From Nanobdellota archaeon (GTDB lineage: Archaea > Nanobdellota > Nanobdellia > Pacearchaeales > GW2011-AR1): a stretch of 13,166 nucleotides of DNA. A model generated the notes under the pieces. That model worked only from the letters and a program-made list of their open reading frames with translations. It ran no database searches and was not told where the DNA came from. This document shows, piece by piece, positions 13,012-13,166 of the stretch (positions are counted from its first letter, which is position 1; each line of letters begins with the position of its first letter). The position numbers and the translations under genes were made by a program. The stretch is taken from NCBI GenBank assembly GCA_030704765.1, contig JAUYDD010000211.1:1-13166 (forward strand). The letters are read 5' to 3'.

Positions 13012-13166
13012 AAAAAAAACAATCCACCACACCCTAAAGGTTTTTTGCCACAGCTAAAAAATCGCCTGCTGGCGAGTGTGGTTTGATTGGCCCTTGTTTT
13101 TAGGATGCTCGAGAATTGAAAACTGTAACATTTGCTATGACCACATGATAAATCATGAGGTTTTCA
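13012..13166 (+). mobile_element. Structured repeat element, copy 5 (right end cut by window edge)
   Basis: It starts with A-tract then CAATCCACCACACCC, as in copy 2, with TCGCC/GGCGA and CCACAC/GTGTGG stems. The linker is followed by CGAGAATTGAAAAC (13110-13123) and the CATGAT/ATCATG hairpin. The window ends inside the facing arm GTTTTCA. The left flank is TTTTATAT rather than the NATC seen in copies 2-4. Confidence 0.85.

Noticed and set aside
12854..13057. Plus-strand open frame of 67 codons
   Set aside because: It begins inside element copy 4 and ends in copy 5, has no promoter and no recognisable features; chance frame in AT-rich DNA.
1..13166. CRISPR array
   Set aside because: The repeats are long, structured, few and in both orientations, without regular spacers or cas genes.

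Overview
The window is AT-rich and looks archaeal. It encodes an archaeal-type ATP-dependent DNA ligase, a TrmB-family regulator and a doubled Lrp/AsnC regulator. Most starts lack a strong Shine-Dalgarno but have a TATA-like box about 20-30 bases upstream, as in largely leaderless archaeal transcription. A DPANN-type lineage (Woesearchaeota/Pacearchaeota-like) is my best guess from composition and gene style; it is not proven.

Layout. 1-136: right part of a structured repeat element (copy 1). 182-667: small membrane protein. 886-2616: DNA ligase. 2644-2806: copy 2 of the element, inverted relative to copy 1, so the two bracket the first two genes. 2888-4631: a divergent pair, a DUF2156/GNAT-like protein and a TrmB regulator, sharing a promoter region with a candidate operator. 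4797-5495: a YhhQ/Vut_1 queuosine-precursor-type transporter flanked by inverted repeats. 5740-6768: a duplicated Lrp/AsnC regulator. 6862-8260: a two-gene unit of unknown function ending in a nucleoside-hydrolase-like protein. 8556-9091: an AbrB/MazE-MazF toxin-antitoxin pair with a perfect 20-base palindrome touching the antitoxin start codon. 9217-10504: a decayed zone with a truncated 2-hydroxyacid dehydrogenase, broken small genes, a headless HTH gene and a scrap of the repeat element. 10598-11224: an ACT-domain-like protein. 11495-12756: a glucokinase gene split by copy 3. 12781-13166: copies 4 and 5.

The most notable content is the repeat family of about 130-165 bases, with five copies plus one scrap. 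Each copy folds into a left structure and a right double hairpin joined by an invariant linker. Stem sequences differ between copies while pairing is kept, by compensatory changes. One copy sits inside the glucokinase gene, and its precise removal restores the reading frame with no target duplication. This resembles a non-autonomous IS200/IS605-type (PATE-like) single-strand transposing element, but no transposase is in the window. Two further sets of intergenic hairpins share short words (TCGTGGG and TCCGGGGAGCAC) and may be other degenerate structured elements. The genes do not form one pathway. The region reads as accessory sequence shaped by small mobile repeats, with single-gene transcription units and local regulators.
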